From: DASYGT01 sp035999365 | Lineage (GTDB): Bacteria > Actinomycetota > Actinomycetes > Mycobacteriales > Jatrophihabitantaceae | Assembly: GCA_035999365.1 (NCBI GenBank) | Contig: DASYGT010000044.1 | Location: forward strand, 1-64,000 | Reading direction: 5' to 3' | DNA: 64,000 nt | Shown here: positions 26,755 to 35,737 of the stretch, one piece after another | Position numbering within the stretch: the stretch's first letter is position 1 | Layout: each line of letters starts with the position of its first letter | Position numbers and translations under genes: made by a program | The notes under the pieces: generated by a model | The model's input: the letters and a program-made list of their open reading frames with translations, nothing else | Database searches by the model: none | Told to the model about the DNA's origin: nothing

Positions 26755-28137
26755 TCACTGGAAGATGTGGGCGCTCCACGTCCGGCCCGCGTCGCGGGTC
26801 GTCCAGATCACGTGTGGCCGGCCGTTGGTGTCACCGGCGATCACCCGACCGACGCTTGCTGTCTCGAAGCCGATCCACGTCGCATTAGGCGGCCCGACCC
26901 CGTTGACCTGGACGCGGTGCCACGTCGCGCCCCCGTCAGTGCTCCGGTACAGGACGTCCGAGGAGACGAACAGCGTCGACGCGGAAGCCGCCCCGAGCAC
27001 GGCGCCGCCATGCGCCCCGATTCCCCCGGCGCCGCGGACGAAAGTCTGGCCGCCATCCGTCGAGGTGATCGTGAAGGAATCGGCGAGCACCCGCGGCGTG
27101 CACAGCAGGGTCACCGAACCGTCCGCCGCAGACGCGAGCTCAGTGCTGTCGACCTCGGTGTCGGCGCCTGACGGCGTCGTCTGTGGGCAGGGCTCGCCGC
27201 GCCTGGACCAGCTGGCCCCGTCGTCGATCGAGGAGTACATCACCGACCGGGCATCGGAGGCGCCACCCGACACGTGGCCGAAGACGTCGATGAACGCGCG
27301 TTGACCCGTGCGCACGAGCGCAACACCGGAGTTCATGCCCGCCTGGGTTCCGGGCAGCGGCACGGTGGTCCAGGTCGAGGTACCGATCGGGGCGGTCTGC
27401 ACCGTGTAGGGGCATCCCGGCGAGCAGGTGGTGCTGACCCGGATCACATTGCCGTCGAGCGTCTCCAGCGCGGCCGCGCCGCCGGGCTGTTGCACCCAGT
27501 GCGCCCCGCCGTCGGTGGTCATGAAGAACACGTTCTGGCCGAAGGCGTAGCCGATCTGGTCCGTGGCGAAGCGAATGCCCTGAGCGCAGCGACTCGTGCA
27601 CCCGTTGACCTGGGTGATGTTCACCGGCGGGTTCGTCAGCACGTGCCAGCTGGCGCCGTCGGTCGTCCGCAACAACTCGGTGCAGACGCCCAGACCGGTG
27701 AAGCAGTTCGCGGTGCCGAGCGCCCACCCGTGGGTGTCTCCGACGAAGGACACGTCGGTCACCATGAAGTTCTTCCCGCCGTTCGGCGACGGCGGGCCCG
27801 CATTGGTCGTGGCGACGCTCGTCGGCGAAGGCCCGGTTGTCACGGGATTCGGCGGCAGGACCGAATGAGTTACACCGGCCGGCGGGCCGGGCTTGTTCGC
27901 GCTGTGGTGGAGCTGCGTCACCCCGACGAGCGCCACCGCGACAGCTGCAACGGCGCCTGCAGCGATGAGCGGCAGCGTCCAGGTACCCCATTGGCGCGCG
28001 CGCCGGATGTCGGTCGGGCGCGGGCGGGCGGCAGCGGCGACGATGTCGTCGACCAGCCCCGCGCCGGTGGGCGCCTGGCGCGCGTGCTCGGCGAGGCTGG
28101 CGCGCAGCGCCTCCTCGATATCGCGGTGTTCGCTCAT
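26755..28137 (-). CDS. Membrane-anchored BNR/Asp-box beta-propeller protein
   Basis: 460 residues. Residues 1-53 are cytoplasmic and begin with a helical segment (MSEHRDIEEALRASLAEHARQ) like small anti-sigma stalks; one transmembrane helix spans about 54-76; the rest is extracellular. Six Asp-boxes are visible (TTDGASW, TTDGGAHW, SIDDGASW, STDGGQTF, STDGGATW, TRDAGRTW), pointing to a sialidase-like or YCF48-like propeller without visible sialidase active-site arginines. Closely spaced Cys pairs (CFTGLGVC, CTSRC, CSPGC) suggest disulfides. Start overlaps the sigma factor stop by 4 nt, so a role as regulator or sensor for that sigma factor is likely but unproven. Confidence 0.82.
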   Translation of the reverse strand: MSEHRDIEEALRASLAEHARQAPTGAGLVDDIVAAAARPRPTDIRRARQWGTWTLPLIAAGAVAAVAVALVGVTQLHHSANKPGPPAGVTHSVLPPNPVTTGPSPTSVATTNAGPPSPNGGKNFMVTDVSFVGDTHGWALGTANCFTGLGVCTELLRTTDGASWHVLTNPPVNITQVNGCTSRCAQGIRFATDQIGYAFGQNVFFMTTDGGAHWVQQPGGAAALETLDGNVIRVSTTCSPGCPYTVQTAPIGTSTWTTVPLPGTQAGMNSGVALVRTGQRAFIDVFGHVSGGASDARSVMYSSIDDGASWSRRGEPCPQTTPSGADTEVDSTELASAADGSVTLLCTPRVLADSFTITSTDGGQTFVRGAGGIGAHGGAVLGAASASTLFVSSDVLYRSTDGGATWHRVQVNGVGPPNATWIGFETASVGRVIAGDTNGRPHVIWTTRDAGRTWSAHIFQ

Positions 28138-28658
28138 GCCAACCTCCTCTGATCGTCTGGTCCTTCTCGTGTCTGGTGCTCGCGCAGGGTGGCCAACCCG
28201 CGGCTGATCAAGCTGCGCACTGTGCCGACGCGGCACTCCAACGCTTCGGCGATCTCCGCGTCGGGCAGGTCGTGGAAGTAGCGCATCACCAGGGCCGCGC
28301 GCTGCCTGTCGGGCAATTCCCCCAGCAGGCTCCATACCTCGTCCCGGTCGGCCACCTGTTGCATCACATCGCGCTGGTCGACGAACTCGGGCATGACGTC
28401 GACAACCAACTCACGGCTCGAGGGTCGACGCCGCTCGTTGAGGAATGTGTTCGTCAGGGCCCGTCGGACATAGGCGATCTGCACATCGGCTGCCTCGACC
28501 CGGTGCCATTTGGGGTAGAGGCGGACGAGGGTGTCCTGCACGAGCTCCTCCGCCGCCGAGGAATTCCCGGTCAAGAGGTACGCGGTGCGCAACAAGGCTG
28601 CCGTGTTCGTCCGGACGAACCCGGCGAAGCCCTGATCAGCCTGCACCAGCACCTCCAC
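28134..28658 (-). CDS. ECF-like sigma factor, SigE family
   Basis: 174 residues: sigma-2 region about 12-75 (FVRTNTAALLRTAYLLTG then AEELVQDTLVRLYPKW) and sigma-4 about 110-160 (LLGELPDRQRAALVMRY, then DLPDAEIAEALECRVGTVRSLISRGLATL). This is the short actinobacterial SigE group. Start is uncertain: GTG at 28658 or GTG at 28646, the latter with GGAGG five bases upstream. It is co-translated with the propeller membrane protein downstream, which replaces the usual zinc-finger anti-sigma factor. Confidence 0.88.
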   Translation of the reverse strand: MEVLVQADQGFAGFVRTNTAALLRTAYLLTGNSSAAEELVQDTLVRLYPKWHRVEAADVQIAYVRRALTNTFLNERRRPSSRELVVDVMPEFVDQRDVMQQVADRDEVWSLLGELPDRQRAALVMRYFHDLPDAEIAEALECRVGTVRSLISRGLATLREHQTREGPDDQRRLA

Positions 28659-28722
28659 ATCCCTTTAGACACCCGCTGGACGCACAACGTTGCACTCGTC
28701 GGCGACCAAATCGCCGCGAAGT

Positions 28723-31659
28723 TCAGAGCACTTCGTAGTGGGCCCGATCGGGGCCCAACCGGAACACCTGCCGGTTGCGCGACGACCTGGGGATCCCGGC
28801 CCGCTGCAGCGGCCGCCACATGGGTCGGTGCCAGGTGGTCACCGGAATCGCCCGGACGACCTGCACGTAGACGGGGCGGTGCGATGCCGGCAGCCGGTCG
28901 ACGGCACTGTCGAGTTCGGCGGCCGTGAGGGCGGTGTCCGGTCGCAGCGTCACTGCCGCCACCAGTTGGTTTCCGGCCCGGGTGTGCACCCCGTAGGCGA
29001 CCATCAGGTCGACGGCTGGGATCGAACCCAACGCCATCCGGGCTCCGGCAGGCAGCACCGGACCGCGTTCGGTGTCGATGATCGCACTCACCGGGTCGAC
29101 CAGCCACAGATCGCCGTGCTCATCCCGCAAGAACAGATCGCCCGTCGAACGCCAGGCGTCGCCGTGTTCGAACACGCCACGCAGCACCGTGTCGGAACCG
29201 GCCTCGGCAGGATCGACACGGACGAGCAGCAACCCCACCTCGTCGACATCGCACTCGCGTCCCAAGCCGTTGGAGCCGATCTCGATCGCCCGTGCCGCGC
29301 GAACGTATCCGGCAACCCGCACCTCCGGCGTCCCGGGCAACGGCCGGCCGAGCGAACCGATTGGTGTGCCCTTCACGTTCGCCAGGATCGCTTCGCCCTC
29401 AGCCGACGCGTAGAACTCGAGCACCCGGGTGGTCGGGAACCGTTCGGCCACGCGGCGCCACAGGTTGCGCGGCATGCCCGAGCCGATGAACATCTTGATC
29501 GGATGGTGCTGCTCGTTGCGGTTCGGTGGGGCGATCGTCACGTCGTGCAACGACGTCCAGGTGTAGGAGACATGGGTCGCTCCGTATCGACGCACCTCCT
29601 CCCAGAACGTCTGCGGGTCGGGCGCGCTCGCGATCGCGAATCGCGCACCACCGGCGACTGCGCCCGCCACGCTCATCAGCAGCGACGACGAGTGGTGGAT
29701 CGGCGTCGTGCAATACACCGTGTCACCAGGCTTGAGGGCCGCGGCCGTGGCAGTGCCGAGGGCCGACATCGCCCATCGCCTGTTCGGAATCTGCACCGGC
29801 CTGGTGCTGTCGCCCTCGCCGGTGAACAGCACGAACGCGATATCGCCGGCACGATGCGGATTGGCTCGGTACCACGCAGGTAGCTCGATCTCGTCGGGGT
29901 CGATGCGCTCCATATCGATGACATCAGGATGCAGTTCGCGCCACTCGGGACCGCCGCCGAGCACGCACCACATGACACCGTCGATCTCCTCGACGCTCTC
30001 GACATGCTCCGGGTCGGAGATCACCCACGTCACGCGCCCGATCGACGCCTCACGGGCCGGGTCTCCGTCCGGCCGCAGCAGTACGGCGGTGGCCCCTAGG
30101 CGGCTGAGCGACGCGACGACCGAGAACGCGCTCGGCCGGCTGTCCATCAACACACCGACGCGGTCGCCGTGGCGGATGCCGACACTGATCAGGCCCTTCA
30201 CGACAGCGTCGACGCGAGCCTTCACGTCACGCTGCCGATAGGCACGGTCGCCGAACAGGAACACCACGTCGTCCGGAGCCTTGCGTGCCTGTTCGTCGAG
30301 AAGCTGCCCGAGCGATATTCGGGTGCTCGGGTCGAGTTGCTCGATACGTGCCAGCCTCGGTAGCTGGGCCGGCGCCTCGGCCACGACGCCCCGCACGGCC
30401 CGCATCGCTTGGCGGGCCGTGCCCACGACGATGCGCGTCGCGCCGACACCGAACTCCGTCGCCTGGGCAAGCGCGTTGGCTCCGGCACCATGGCGGATCG
30501 CGCTCGGCTCGGCAACTCCCGCAGCGACGATGGTGTCCGGCAGCTCCGCCATGCCGCCACGCCATCGGGTCCAGGAGGCCACGGCCGGCCAGGTGATCTC
30601 AGTGGCCTTGGACCCCACGACCAGCCCGAAATGCCCGGCGCGCAGCGTGAGCTCGTAGATGTCGGCGCGCGGCGCAGCACGGCGGATCGCACGCACGGCG
30701 TCCGGGTGGCCGATCGTGTCAGTGGTGCCGACGACGGTCATGACGGGGACGTCGATGTCGGCCAATGTCACCAGGCGGTCCTCGATGACGAAGCCGCCCT
30801 CGAGCATCCGGTTGTGCGTCACGAACTGCTCGAGCAACTCGGCGATCGCCGGGCCGCTGTAGGCCGTCCACCCCTCCGAGTCCAGGAAGCGCCGCTGCCG
30901 CTCGCGGGGCAACAGGGCGTCGCGGTCATGCAGCGCGAGCAGGAACTGCACCCGCCCCTGCACCGTCTTGGCCGGCGAGAGCATCTTGAAGCCGAGCCGG
31001 GTGGCCCAGCTGGGTAGCGCCAGCTTGCGCAGTACACCGCTTTCGAGCAGCCCGGCGGCCAACTTCGCGGCGACGTCCGGTGAGATCGGGATCGGGAGCG
31101 GCGCCGTCGTGTCGGCGGGCGAGCCGAAGGTCACGAGCGAGTCGATGTCCTTGCAGCGGCGGAATGCCGCGGTCTGATACGCGAACATTCCCCCTTGCGA
31201 ATACCCGCCGAGTACAACGGCACGGCCCGTTGCGGCAGCCACCCGATCGACGGCGTCGCTGACCGCGAGCACGTGGTCGGTCAGGTTGCGTTCCAGTCCG
31301 CCGGGCTCGTGCCCCGGATCGCCGAAGTCGACCACCCAGGTGTCGATGCCCTCGCCGTGCAGGCTCACGACGGCGGAGGTGCTCGGCGACACGTCCCAGA
31401 CTTCGGTCGCCATCATCAGAGGCGGGATGAGCAGGATCGGCGTGGCCCCGGCCGGGACGTCGTCGGCAAAGTAGTGGCGCAGGCGGTAGTTGCGCTGCTC
31501 GGCCGCAACCACGTACGGCGAGGGCTCCTCGCCGGTTTCCAGACCGCCGAAGCGGACGACCTCGGCGGCATTTCGGACAGTCGCCGTCACCCGCCGCCCG
31601 TACTTCAGCACAGTCCTGTTCGTCGCCACGCGCAAACTGTGCTGCGCCCGGCGGGGCAT
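28723..31659 (-). CDS. Fusion of alpha/beta-hydrolase and acyl-CoA synthetase-like domain
   Basis: 978 residues. The N-terminal half (to about 400) is an alpha/beta hydrolase of the PHA-synthase type with nucleophile Ser154 in GGYSQGG and a late Asp and His (VGTTDTIGHPD, RAGHFGLVVG). The C-terminal half (about 440-978) has the AMP-binding enzyme fold, including STGDL, but the phosphate loop reads LFTGEGDSTRPVQ instead of TSGTTGxPKG and the last motif reads TTWHRPMW with no catalytic Lys. The layout matches mycobacterial Rv1683, linked to triacylglycerol handling (family knowledge). The ATG at 31659 is 8 bp after the previous stop. Whether the second half still adenylates is doubtful. Confidence 0.85.
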   Translation of the reverse strand: MPRRAQHSLRVATNRTVLKYGRRVTATVRNAAEVVRFGGLETGEEPSPYVVAAEQRNYRLRHYFADDVPAGATPILLIPPLMMATEVWDVSPSTSAVVSLHGEGIDTWVVDFGDPGHEPGGLERNLTDHVLAVSDAVDRVAAATGRAVVLGGYSQGGMFAYQTAAFRRCKDIDSLVTFGSPADTTAPLPIPISPDVAAKLAAGLLESGVLRKLALPSWATRLGFKMLSPAKTVQGRVQFLLALHDRDALLPRERQRRFLDSEGWTAYSGPAIAELLEQFVTHNRMLEGGFVIEDRLVTLADIDVPVMTVVGTTDTIGHPDAVRAIRRAAPRADIYELTLRAGHFGLVVGSKATEITWPAVASWTRWRGGMAELPDTIVAAGVAEPSAIRHGAGANALAQATEFGVGATRIVVGTARQAMRAVRGVVAEAPAQLPRLARIEQLDPSTRISLGQLLDEQARKAPDDVVFLFGDRAYRQRDVKARVDAVVKGLISVGIRHGDRVGVLMDSRPSAFSVVASLSRLGATAVLLRPDGDPAREASIGRVTWVISDPEHVESVEEIDGVMWCVLGGGPEWRELHPDVIDMERIDPDEIELPAWYRANPHRAGDIAFVLFTGEGDSTRPVQIPNRRWAMSALGTATAAALKPGDTVYCTTPIHHSSSLLMSVAGAVAGGARFAIASAPDPQTFWEEVRRYGATHVSYTWTSLHDVTIAPPNRNEQHHPIKMFIGSGMPRNLWRRVAERFPTTRVLEFYASAEGEAILANVKGTPIGSLGRPLPGTPEVRVAGYVRAARAIEIGSNGLGRECDVDEVGLLLVRVDPAEAGSDTVLRGVFEHGDAWRSTGDLFLRDEHGDLWLVDPVSAIIDTERGPVLPAGARMALGSIPAVDLMVAYGVHTRAGNQLVAAVTLRPDTALTAAELDSAVDRLPASHRPVYVQVVRAIPVTTWHRPMWRPLQRAGIPRSSRNRQVFRLGPDRAHYEVL

Positions 31660-31666
31660 TGCAAAC

Positions 31667-31903
31667 TCAGTCCGTCCGGCCAAGCCGTTCGACCGGCTGG
31701 AAGTCCCAGGCGTGCGGTGCCCGGGCGATGAGATCAACCGGCACGTCCGGCACCCCACGGCCGCTGGGGTCGATCACCACGACGCGGGCGTCCGTCCCGC
31801 CTGACCGGAATACCAGTGCCGACGGATCGGCAGTCGCGTTGACGAAGTCGACGAGCTCGTCGAGGCGGCCGGGCGCCGCCCGTACTTCCCACATGCGTGT
31901 CAT
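31667..31903 (-). CDS. Small conserved-looking protein between tsaD and the lipid enzyme
   Basis: 78 residues, no membrane segment, starts MTRMWEVRAAPGRLDELVDFV, which resembles the first strand and helix of small ferredoxin-like alpha/beta-barrel (ABM/Dabb-type) proteins; that is a guess from pattern only. Its ATG overlaps the tsaD stop (ATGA) and its stop is 8 bp before the fusion enzyme start, so it is translated from the same mRNA as both. Function unknown. Confidence 0.7.
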   Translation of the reverse strand: MTRMWEVRAAPGRLDELVDFVNATADPSALVFRSGGTDARVVVIDPSGRGVPDVPVDLIARAPHAWDFQPVERLGRTD

Positions 31904-32946
31904 GAGGGCTCCTGGATGAGCACTTCAGTGATGGGCAGGGCCGAGTCCGCCGGAATGTGAAGCGACGATGGCGGGGCGCCAGCCGCCACGAGCTGGGCTC
32001 CGAGCGCTGCGACCATCGCCCCGTTGTCGGTGCACAAACCCGGCCGAGGAATCCGCAGTCGCAGCCCTGCGGTCGCGCATCGCTGCTCGGCAAGAGCGCG
32101 CAATCGCGAGTTCGCGGCCACACCGCCGCCGATCACCAGGTGCTCGACGCCGTGTTCAGTCGCGGCGCGAACAGCCTTCGCGGTGAGGACGTCGACCACG
32201 GCCTCCTGGAACGACGCGGCCACATCTGCCGTAGGCACCGATTCGCCTGCACGTTGGCGCGCCTCGACCCACCGCGCCACCGCGGTCTTGAGGCCGGAGA
32301 ATGAAAAGGAGAACCCGTCATCGCGCATGGCACGCGGAAAATCGATTGCAGCCGGGTCGCCGTCGCGAGCGATGCGGTCGATCGGCGGTCCGCCGGGAAA
32401 CGGCAGCCCGAGCAGCCGGGCGACCTTGTCGTACGCCTCGCCCGCCGCATCGTCGACCGTCGCACCGAGTTCGGTCAGCTCCTGGCCGCCGATCCGGGGC
32501 ACCAACAGCAACGACGAGTGACCCCCCGACACCAGAAGGGCGATGCAGGGCTCGTCCAGGGGCCCGTGTTCGAGCAGGTCGACGGCGACGTGTGCGGACA
32601 GATGGTTGACGCCGTACAGCGGCTTGCCCAACGCCAGGGAAAACGCCTTGGCCGCAGCGACGCCGACCAGCAGCGCGCCGGCCAGTCCCGGACCGGCGGT
32701 CACCGCTACAGCGTCGATGTCAGCAGCCCGCACGCCGGCGGCGGCAAGAGCGCGTTCGATCGTCGGCACCATGGCTTGCAGGTGTGCACGGCTCGCGACT
32801 TCGGGAACGACACCACCGAACCTCGCGTGCTCGTCGACACTGCTCGCCACTGCATCGGCGAGCAGTGTCGTGCCACGCACGATGCCTACCCCGGTTTCAT
32901 CGCATGACGTCTCGATGCCGAGGACGAGCGGCTGATCAGAGTTCAC
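31900..32946 (-). CDS. tsaD: tRNA t6A37 threonylcarbamoyltransferase catalytic subunit TsaD
   Basis: 348-residue ASKHA-fold enzyme that transfers threonylcarbamoyl to A37 of ANN-decoding tRNAs, acting with TsaB and TsaE. Signature ETSCDETGVG near residue 12, metal-binding HLSAH in GVNHLSAHVA, SGGHSSLLL, and GGVAANSRLR in the C-terminal lobe. Starts with GTG, overlapping the rimI end by 11 nt. Part of the alr-tsaE-tsaB-rimI-tsaD run. Confidence 0.97.
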   Translation of the reverse strand: MNSDQPLVLGIETSCDETGVGIVRGTTLLADAVASSVDEHARFGGVVPEVASRAHLQAMVPTIERALAAAGVRAADIDAVAVTAGPGLAGALLVGVAAAKAFSLALGKPLYGVNHLSAHVAVDLLEHGPLDEPCIALLVSGGHSSLLLVPRIGGQELTELGATVDDAAGEAYDKVARLLGLPFPGGPPIDRIARDGDPAAIDFPRAMRDDGFSFSFSGLKTAVARWVEARQRAGESVPTADVAASFQEAVVDVLTAKAVRAATEHGVEHLVIGGGVAANSRLRALAEQRCATAGLRLRIPRPGLCTDNGAMVAALGAQLVAAGAPPSSLHIPADSALPITEVLIQEPS

Positions 32947-33403
32947 GGCGCATCACCACCGCGTCGATCCGGCCGCCGTCGTAGTACCCGCGGCGTACAC
33001 CGATCTGGGCGAAGCCCTTGCGCTCGTACAACGCGCGGGCGGCGTGGTTGTCGACCCGTACCTCGAGAAACGCTTCGGTGGCGGAGCGCTGCGCGGCCGC
33101 AGCGATCAGCTCGTCGACGAGAGCAAGAGCGATTCCGCTGCGCCGCATCGACGGCACCACGCCGACGGTGAGGATCTGTGCTTCCTCGCCGATGACCATC
33201 ACACCGGCCCAACCGGCCAGTTCTCCGCCGACCTCGGCGGCGACGTAGTGGCGATGCCGGGTGTCCGCAAGCTCGGTGCGGTAGCTGCTGGCGCTCCATG
33301 CCTCCGTGCCGAACATCTCCCGCTCGTACTGCATGAGTGCCGTGACGTGGTCTCCACGCATCGGCACGATGTGCAGGTCGATCCCCGCCGGTCGCGACGT
33401 CAT
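32936..33403 (-). CDS. rimI: Ribosomal protein S18-alanine N-acetyltransferase RimI
   Basis: 155-residue GNAT acetyltransferase. Acetyl-CoA pyrophosphate loop VVPSMRRSGIALALV, then FLEVRVDNHAARALYERKGFAQIGVRRGYY, the RimI signature. ATG overlaps the tsaB stop in ATGA. Family members acetylate the N-terminal alanine of S18, and the gene is habitually placed between tsaB and tsaD in bacteria. Confidence 0.93.
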   Translation of the reverse strand: MTSRPAGIDLHIVPMRGDHVTALMQYEREMFGTEAWSASSYRTELADTRHRHYVAAEVGGELAGWAGVMVIGEEAQILTVGVVPSMRRSGIALALVDELIAAAAQRSATEAFLEVRVDNHAARALYERKGFAQIGVRRGYYDGGRIDAVVMRREL

Positions 33404-34056
33404 TGGGTGACCCGTTTCACGCTCGGGTTGGCGACGGCATCCGGGCGTCGGAGGTACATCGGGGTCAACGGTTGCGATGGCGCGCCTGCCCGAACACGGT
33501 CGGCCGCCACGGCGACCAACGACGCGGGATCGGGGTAGTCGCCTCCGACGAGCGGCAGTCCGAGCACGTCGGCATACAGCTTGGCACCGGCACCGGCCAT
33601 CGCGAGTGCCTGGCCGACCGGGACGTCGGCCGGTCGGGCAACGTGTGGTCCCTCGATGCGTCGGCCCGTGACGTCGTATCGGGCCCAGTACACCTCCTTG
33701 CGACGCGCGTCGGTGGCGACGAGCATCTCGCCCGGAGGCGCGGGCGGGACGATTGCGTCGAGTGAGCAGACGCCGAAGGCCGGGATGCCGAGCAGGTCTG
33801 AGAACACCGCGGCGGAAACGAGCCCCACCCGCAGCCCGGTGAACGGTCCCGGGCCCACGCCGGCGACGATCGCGTCCAGCTCTGACGGGCCGCATTGCGC
33901 TTCCCGCAGGCACGCGGCTATCGACGGTGCGAGCAGCTCTCCGTGCCCGCGCGCGTTCACAGTCACGCGCTCTGCAATCGGCTGCACCCCGTCGGAGACC
34001 TCGAACAGCGCAGCCGTGACCGCAGCGGACGAGGTGTCGATGGCGAGGACGAGCAC
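33400..34056 (-). CDS. tsaB: t6A biosynthesis dimerisation protein TsaB
   Basis: 218-residue ASKHA-fold, non-catalytic partner of TsaD. Starts LVLAIDTSSAAVTAAL (GTG start), then RGHGELLAPSI and VAGVGPGPFTGLRVGL typical of TsaB/YeaZ. It lies 11 bp after tsaE and overlaps rimI by 4 nt. Shorter C-terminal lobe than TsaD, no metal-binding HxxxH, as expected. Confidence 0.95.
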   Translation of the reverse strand: MLVLAIDTSSAAVTAALFEVSDGVQPIAERVTVNARGHGELLAPSIAACLREAQCGPSELDAIVAGVGPGPFTGLRVGLVSAAVFSDLLGIPAFGVCSLDAIVPPAPPGEMLVATDARRKEVYWARYDVTGRRIEGPHVARPADVPVGQALAMAGAGAKLYADVLGLPLVGGDYPDPASLVAVAADRVRAGAPSQPLTPMYLRRPDAVANPSVKRVTQ

Positions 34057-34067
34057 GGTCGTCGACT

Positions 34068-34595
34068 CTATGCGCTGAGGCCGGCGACGCGTGCCGCCCA
34101 GTCGCCGCCGAACGGCAGGACGCGCACCGTGCGCACCTCCGAGTCCGCGGCCCGGCTGATCGCGATCTCGAGCCGAGCGTCCGCCAACTGTTCAACGAGG
34201 CCCTGTCCCCATTCGACCACCGTGACTGCGTCAGCGGTGTCGACGTCGAGGTCGAGGTCGTCCACCTCGTCGAGCGACGACAGCCGATAGGCGTCGACGT
34301 GCACGAGCGGAACGGGACCGGTGTGCACGCGGGCGATGACGAAGGTCGGTGACACGACGTTGCCGCGGACCCGCAGGCCGGCGCCGATGCCCTGGACGAG
34401 AACAGTCTTGCCTGCCCCCAGGGGCCCGGTGAGCACGATCAGGTCACCGGGCCGCAGTACCTCAGCGAGCCGTTCACCGAACCGGCGCGTGTCCGCCGCA
34501 GTCGAGAGCGTGATCGCAGGAGCGGCGGTGGACTGGGCATCGACGGGCACCCGTGGGCCTACGGGTCGCCCCGCGCCGTGCAGCGGCCCACTCAT
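34068..34595 (-). CDS. tsaE: t6A biosynthesis ATPase TsaE
   Basis: 175 residues. P-loop LTGPLGAGKTVLVQGIG (about residues 56-72), then VVSPTFVI and the HVDAYRL motif, and VVEWGQG, in the order seen in TsaE/YjeE. There is an N-terminal extension of about 30 residues rich in Pro/Gly. ATP hydrolysis by TsaE recycles the TsaBD complex. Start overlaps the alr stop (4 nt). Confidence 0.95.
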   Translation of the reverse strand: MSGPLHGAGRPVGPRVPVDAQSTAAPAITLSTAADTRRFGERLAEVLRPGDLIVLTGPLGAGKTVLVQGIGAGLRVRGNVVSPTFVIARVHTGPVPLVHVDAYRLSSLDEVDDLDLDVDTADAVTVVEWGQGLVEQLADARLEIAISRAADSEVRTVRVLPFGGDWAARVAGLSA

Positions 34596-35713
34596 TCCTC
34601 GCCCACGTACGTTCGCTGCACCCGCGGGCCGATCCGGGTGACGATCTCGTAGTGGATCGTGCCGACGGCCTCGGCCCAGTCCTGTGCGGTCGGCTCACCA
34701 TCGAGGCCGGGTCCGAACAACACTGCGGTGTCGCCGGCGCGCACCGAATGATCACCGACGTCCACCACGAACTGATCCATACAGACGCGCCCGCTGATGG
34801 TGAACCGGCCGCCGGCGATTGCCACCGGACCGATATTGCCCGCCGCTCGCGGCACTCCATCTGCGTATCCGAGAGGGACGAGAGCCACCGTCGTGTCACG
34901 GCCGGTTGTGTAGACGTGGCCGTAGGACACGCCCTCGCCGGCGCGCACGCGCTTGGCCAACGCGACCGTTGCGCGAAGCGTCATCGCCGGGACTAGCCCG
35001 AAGGCACCGCGCGCCGGGACCGGTGACAGGCCGTAGATCGCGATGCCGGGTCGCACCAGATCGAAATGCGCCCCCGGCAGCGTGAGCGTCGCTGCCGAGT
35101 TCGCCAGGTGCCGTACCTGTGGTTCGATCCCGGCCCGCCGTGCCATGTCGAGTGCGTCGGTGTAGGCCGTGATCTGCCGGGCGATGGTCGGATGACCCGG
35201 TTCGTCGGCATAGGCGAAATGACTCCAGACGCCCACCACCTCGATCTCGGCGGCCGCCTGTGCTTTCGCCGCGAGCCCGAGCAGTTCGGGCCAGTCGTCG
35301 ACGTAGCAGCCGTTACGCGTCAAACCGGTGTCGATCTTGAGGTGGATCCGGGCGGTGCGGCCGGTGGCTGCCGCCGCGGACCGGACCTCGTCGAGCTGGA
35401 GCACGCTGCTCACCGACAGATCGACGTCGGCGGCAACGGCGGCGCGCACGGCCTCACTCTCGGCAGGCGTCCACAGCCAGGCCAGCAGCGGCGCCGCGAT
35501 GCCGTCGGCGCGCAGCTGCAAGGCCTCCGCGATGACTGCCGTGCCGAGCCAACGGGCCCCACCCTGAAGCGCCGCACGGGCGACAGGCAGCAGGCCGTGG
35601 CCATATCCATCGGCCTTGACGACGGCAAGCACGTCGGCGACGGTTGCCTGCTTCAGCGTGGCGACATTGCCTCGGATGGCGCCCAGGTCGACGACTGCTT
35701 CGGTGCGCGACAC
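34592..35713 (-). CDS. alr: Alanine racemase
   Basis: Makes D-alanine for peptidoglycan. 373 residues: PLP barrel with the Schiff-base Lys33 in VVKADGYGHG, then the C-terminal beta domain with the second catalytic Tyr in GVSYGHVYTT. CxDQ motif (VCMDQFVVDVG) is present. GTG start. It heads the tsaE-tsaB-rimI-tsaD run, an order also found in mycobacteria. Confidence 0.97.
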   Translation of the reverse strand: MSRTEAVVDLGAIRGNVATLKQATVADVLAVVKADGYGHGLLPVARAALQGGARWLGTAVIAEALQLRADGIAAPLLAWLWTPAESEAVRAAVAADVDLSVSSVLQLDEVRSAAAATGRTARIHLKIDTGLTRNGCYVDDWPELLGLAAKAQAAAEIEVVGVWSHFAYADEPGHPTIARQITAYTDALDMARRAGIEPQVRHLANSAATLTLPGAHFDLVRPGIAIYGLSPVPARGAFGLVPAMTLRATVALAKRVRAGEGVSYGHVYTTGRDTTVALVPLGYADGVPRAAGNIGPVAIAGGRFTISGRVCMDQFVVDVGDHSVRAGDTAVLFGPGLDGEPTAQDWAEAVGTIHYEIVTRIGPRVQRTYVGEE

Positions 35714-35737
35714 CCGATCAGTCTGTCAAAGACGGCC

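Noticed and set aside
26755..28137. Propeller protein as a true sialidase
   Set aside because: Asp-boxes are present, but the catalytic Arg triad and Tyr/Glu pair of sialidases could not be identified.
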